Assembly (NCBI GenBank): GCA_028701715.1
Contig: JAQVQF010000026.1
Location: forward strand, 1 to 15,476
DNA length: 15,476 bases
Direction of reading: 5' to 3'
Source of the DNA: Eubacteriales bacterium
GTDB lineage: Bacteria; Bacillota; Clostridia; Oscillospirales; CAG-382
This document shows positions 14,691 through 15,476 of this stretch, in pieces. Under the pieces are notes generated by a model that made no database searches, had not been told where the DNA came from, and worked only from the letters and a program-made list of their open reading frames with translations. A program made the translations under genes and the position numbers. How positions within the stretch are numbered: the stretch's first letter is position 1; each line of letters opens with the position of its first letter.

Positions 14691-15476
14691 ATGGCAATGA
14701 AATTTCAGGGGGGCATAAAGCTTTCCGAATATAGGAACACAAAAAAACTTCCCATAACCTTTATAGACCGTCCGTCCGTTATTACACTTGGTCTGGACAA
14801 CGGTCATTGTTCTTTGGTGTCCGCCGGTGATTACGTTAAAAAATACGAAAAAATCGTGTTAGACGAAGACGGCTTTACCGTTTCTTCTCCGATTACCGGG
14901 AAAGTTTTGGCGGCGGAACAAAAATATATCATCATTGAAAACAGTTATCAACCCGAAATCGCGCCTCCCGATGACGAAAAGCCCTCGACAATAGAGGAAA
15001 TAACCTTTGAAAAGCTCATAAACTATTCAAAAAAGTACGGTGTCACCGGAACCTTTTCGGGCATACCTCTACACAAAAAGCTTACCGAGGCATACGGAAA
15101 ATGCGAAAGGCTTATCGTAAGCTGCGTGGAATCCGACCCTTCGTCGGGTCATGTGAGAGCAATGGTCAGGCTGCATGCGCGTGAGCTTGTTTTGGGTATA
15201 AAAATTATTCTTAGGGCCATGGGTATAAAAAAAGCGGTTATGGCTCTTGATAAAAAGTACGGGGAAGATTATGACGCGATCAAAAAGCATGCGGAAGAAA
15301 AATCGGGTATCGTACCGGCGTTTATAAGTATTAAGTATCCCGTCGGCTGCGAAAGATTGCTGCTTAACGCCATATATAACACCGAATTTTCATCGGATAC
15401 CGAGGTATGGCGGATAGGTTATCCTGTGCTTTCCGCGGAAACCGTTATAAACCTGTATCTGGCTTTGCGCGACGGA
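14691..15476 (+). CDS. Divergent RnfC-like protein, 5' part (runs off the window)
   Basis: The frame is open from ATG 14691 to the right edge (262 codons, no stop). The N-terminus matches the RnfC barrel-sandwich domain: FQGGIKLSE, then SAGDYVKKYEKIV, and SSPITGKVLAAE near residue 70. A Rossmann-like stretch follows that parallels the RnfC/NuoF flavin domain: LIVSCVESDP (142-150), ELVLGIKIILRAMGIKKAV and IKYPVGCERLLLN. In ordinary RnfC the flavin/NADH loop reads roughly GGAGFPTHVKL and the next motif NGAECEPYL. Here these are GTFSGIPLHKKL and VESDPSSGH, so the flavin site looks altered. RnfC is the electron-input subunit of the ion-pumping ferredoxin:NAD oxidoreductase; PrdC of proline reductase is a related family. 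The iron-sulfur cysteines would lie beyond the edge. GGGA at 14682-14685 is the ribosome binding site; the ATG at 14697 is an alternative start. Confidence 0.72.
   Translation, partial: MAMKFQGGIKLSEYRNTKKLPITFIDRPSVITLGLDNGHCSLVSAGDYVKKYEKIVLDEDGFTVSSPITGKVLAAEQKYIIIENSYQPEIAPPDDEKPSTIEEITFEKLINYSKKYGVTGTFSGIPLHKKLTEAYGKCERLIVSCVESDPSSGHVRAMVRLHARELVLGIKIILRAMGIKKAVMALDKKYGEDYDAIKKHAEEKSGIVPAFISIKYPVGCERLLLNAIYNTEFSSDTEVWRIGYPVLSAETVINLYLALRDG

Noticed and set aside
1..15476. CRISPR arrays, tRNA or rRNA genes, insertion sequences, toxin-antitoxin or phage-defence genes
   Set aside because: No regularly spaced repeats, no cloverleaf sequences, no transposase motifs and no defence-type proteins were seen.

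Overview
The window looks like the chromosome of an uncultured, strictly anaerobic, low-to-mid GC Firmicute of class Clostridia (Oscillospirales/Christensenellales-like). This is inferred from a class III (oxygen-sensitive) ribonucleotide reductase, a DUF4364 gene, an RnfC-like protein, Gram-positive style lipoprotein signals, strong GGAGG-type ribosome binding sites and textbook sigma-A promoters. No oxygen-linked genes are seen. No mobile element, tRNA, rRNA or CRISPR array is visible. Every gene except the two cut by the window edges is intact.

Layout, left to right. (1) 1-113 holds the tail of an unrecognised gene. (2) 156-3526 is a deoxynucleotide-synthesis unit on the + strand: a candidate NrdR box, a near-perfect promoter, an anaerobic ribonucleotide reductase (nrdD) with a glutaredoxin-like domain fused to its C-terminus, and 3 nt later a thioredoxin-reductase-like flavoprotein whose usual NADPH-phosphate-binding arginines are missing. 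(3) 3540-7291 is a carbohydrate pair on the + strand: a secreted GH28-like beta-helix lipoprotein, overlapped by 4 nt by a leaderless GH2 glycosidase. (4) 7292-7446 holds three stem-loops followed by a bidirectional terminator between convergent genes. (5) 7447-9351 on the - strand encodes a surface lipoprotein with a CotH-kinase-like domain. (6) 9352-9485 is a divergent promoter region. (7) 9486-11535 on the + strand is nagA plus a ROK-family sugar kinase, an amino-sugar unit. (8) 14461-11508 on the - strand is a compact four-gene run: DUF4364, nth, a membrane-anchored glycerophosphodiesterase-like protein, and galM. Its last gene overlaps the ROK gene tail-to-tail by 28 bp. (9) 14498-15476 is another divergent promoter region, followed by a leader with an 11-bp hairpin and the 5' 262 codons of a divergent RnfC-like gene that runs off the window.

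How the parts may work together. The nrdD fusion and its neighbour look like an electron-delivery chain for dNTP synthesis (flavoprotein to fused redoxin to reductase active site), in place of the formate-driven chemistry of Escherichia coli NrdD. The rest is mostly saprophytic or gut-type sugar use: polysaccharide attack at the cell surface (GH28-like), oligosaccharide trimming inside (GH2), aldose mutarotation (GalM) and GlcNAc handling (ROK kinase followed by NagA). The most unusual item is the redoxin-fused NrdD next to an atypical TrxB-like protein under a candidate NrdR box. Function calls rest on motifs read by eye; no database search was run.
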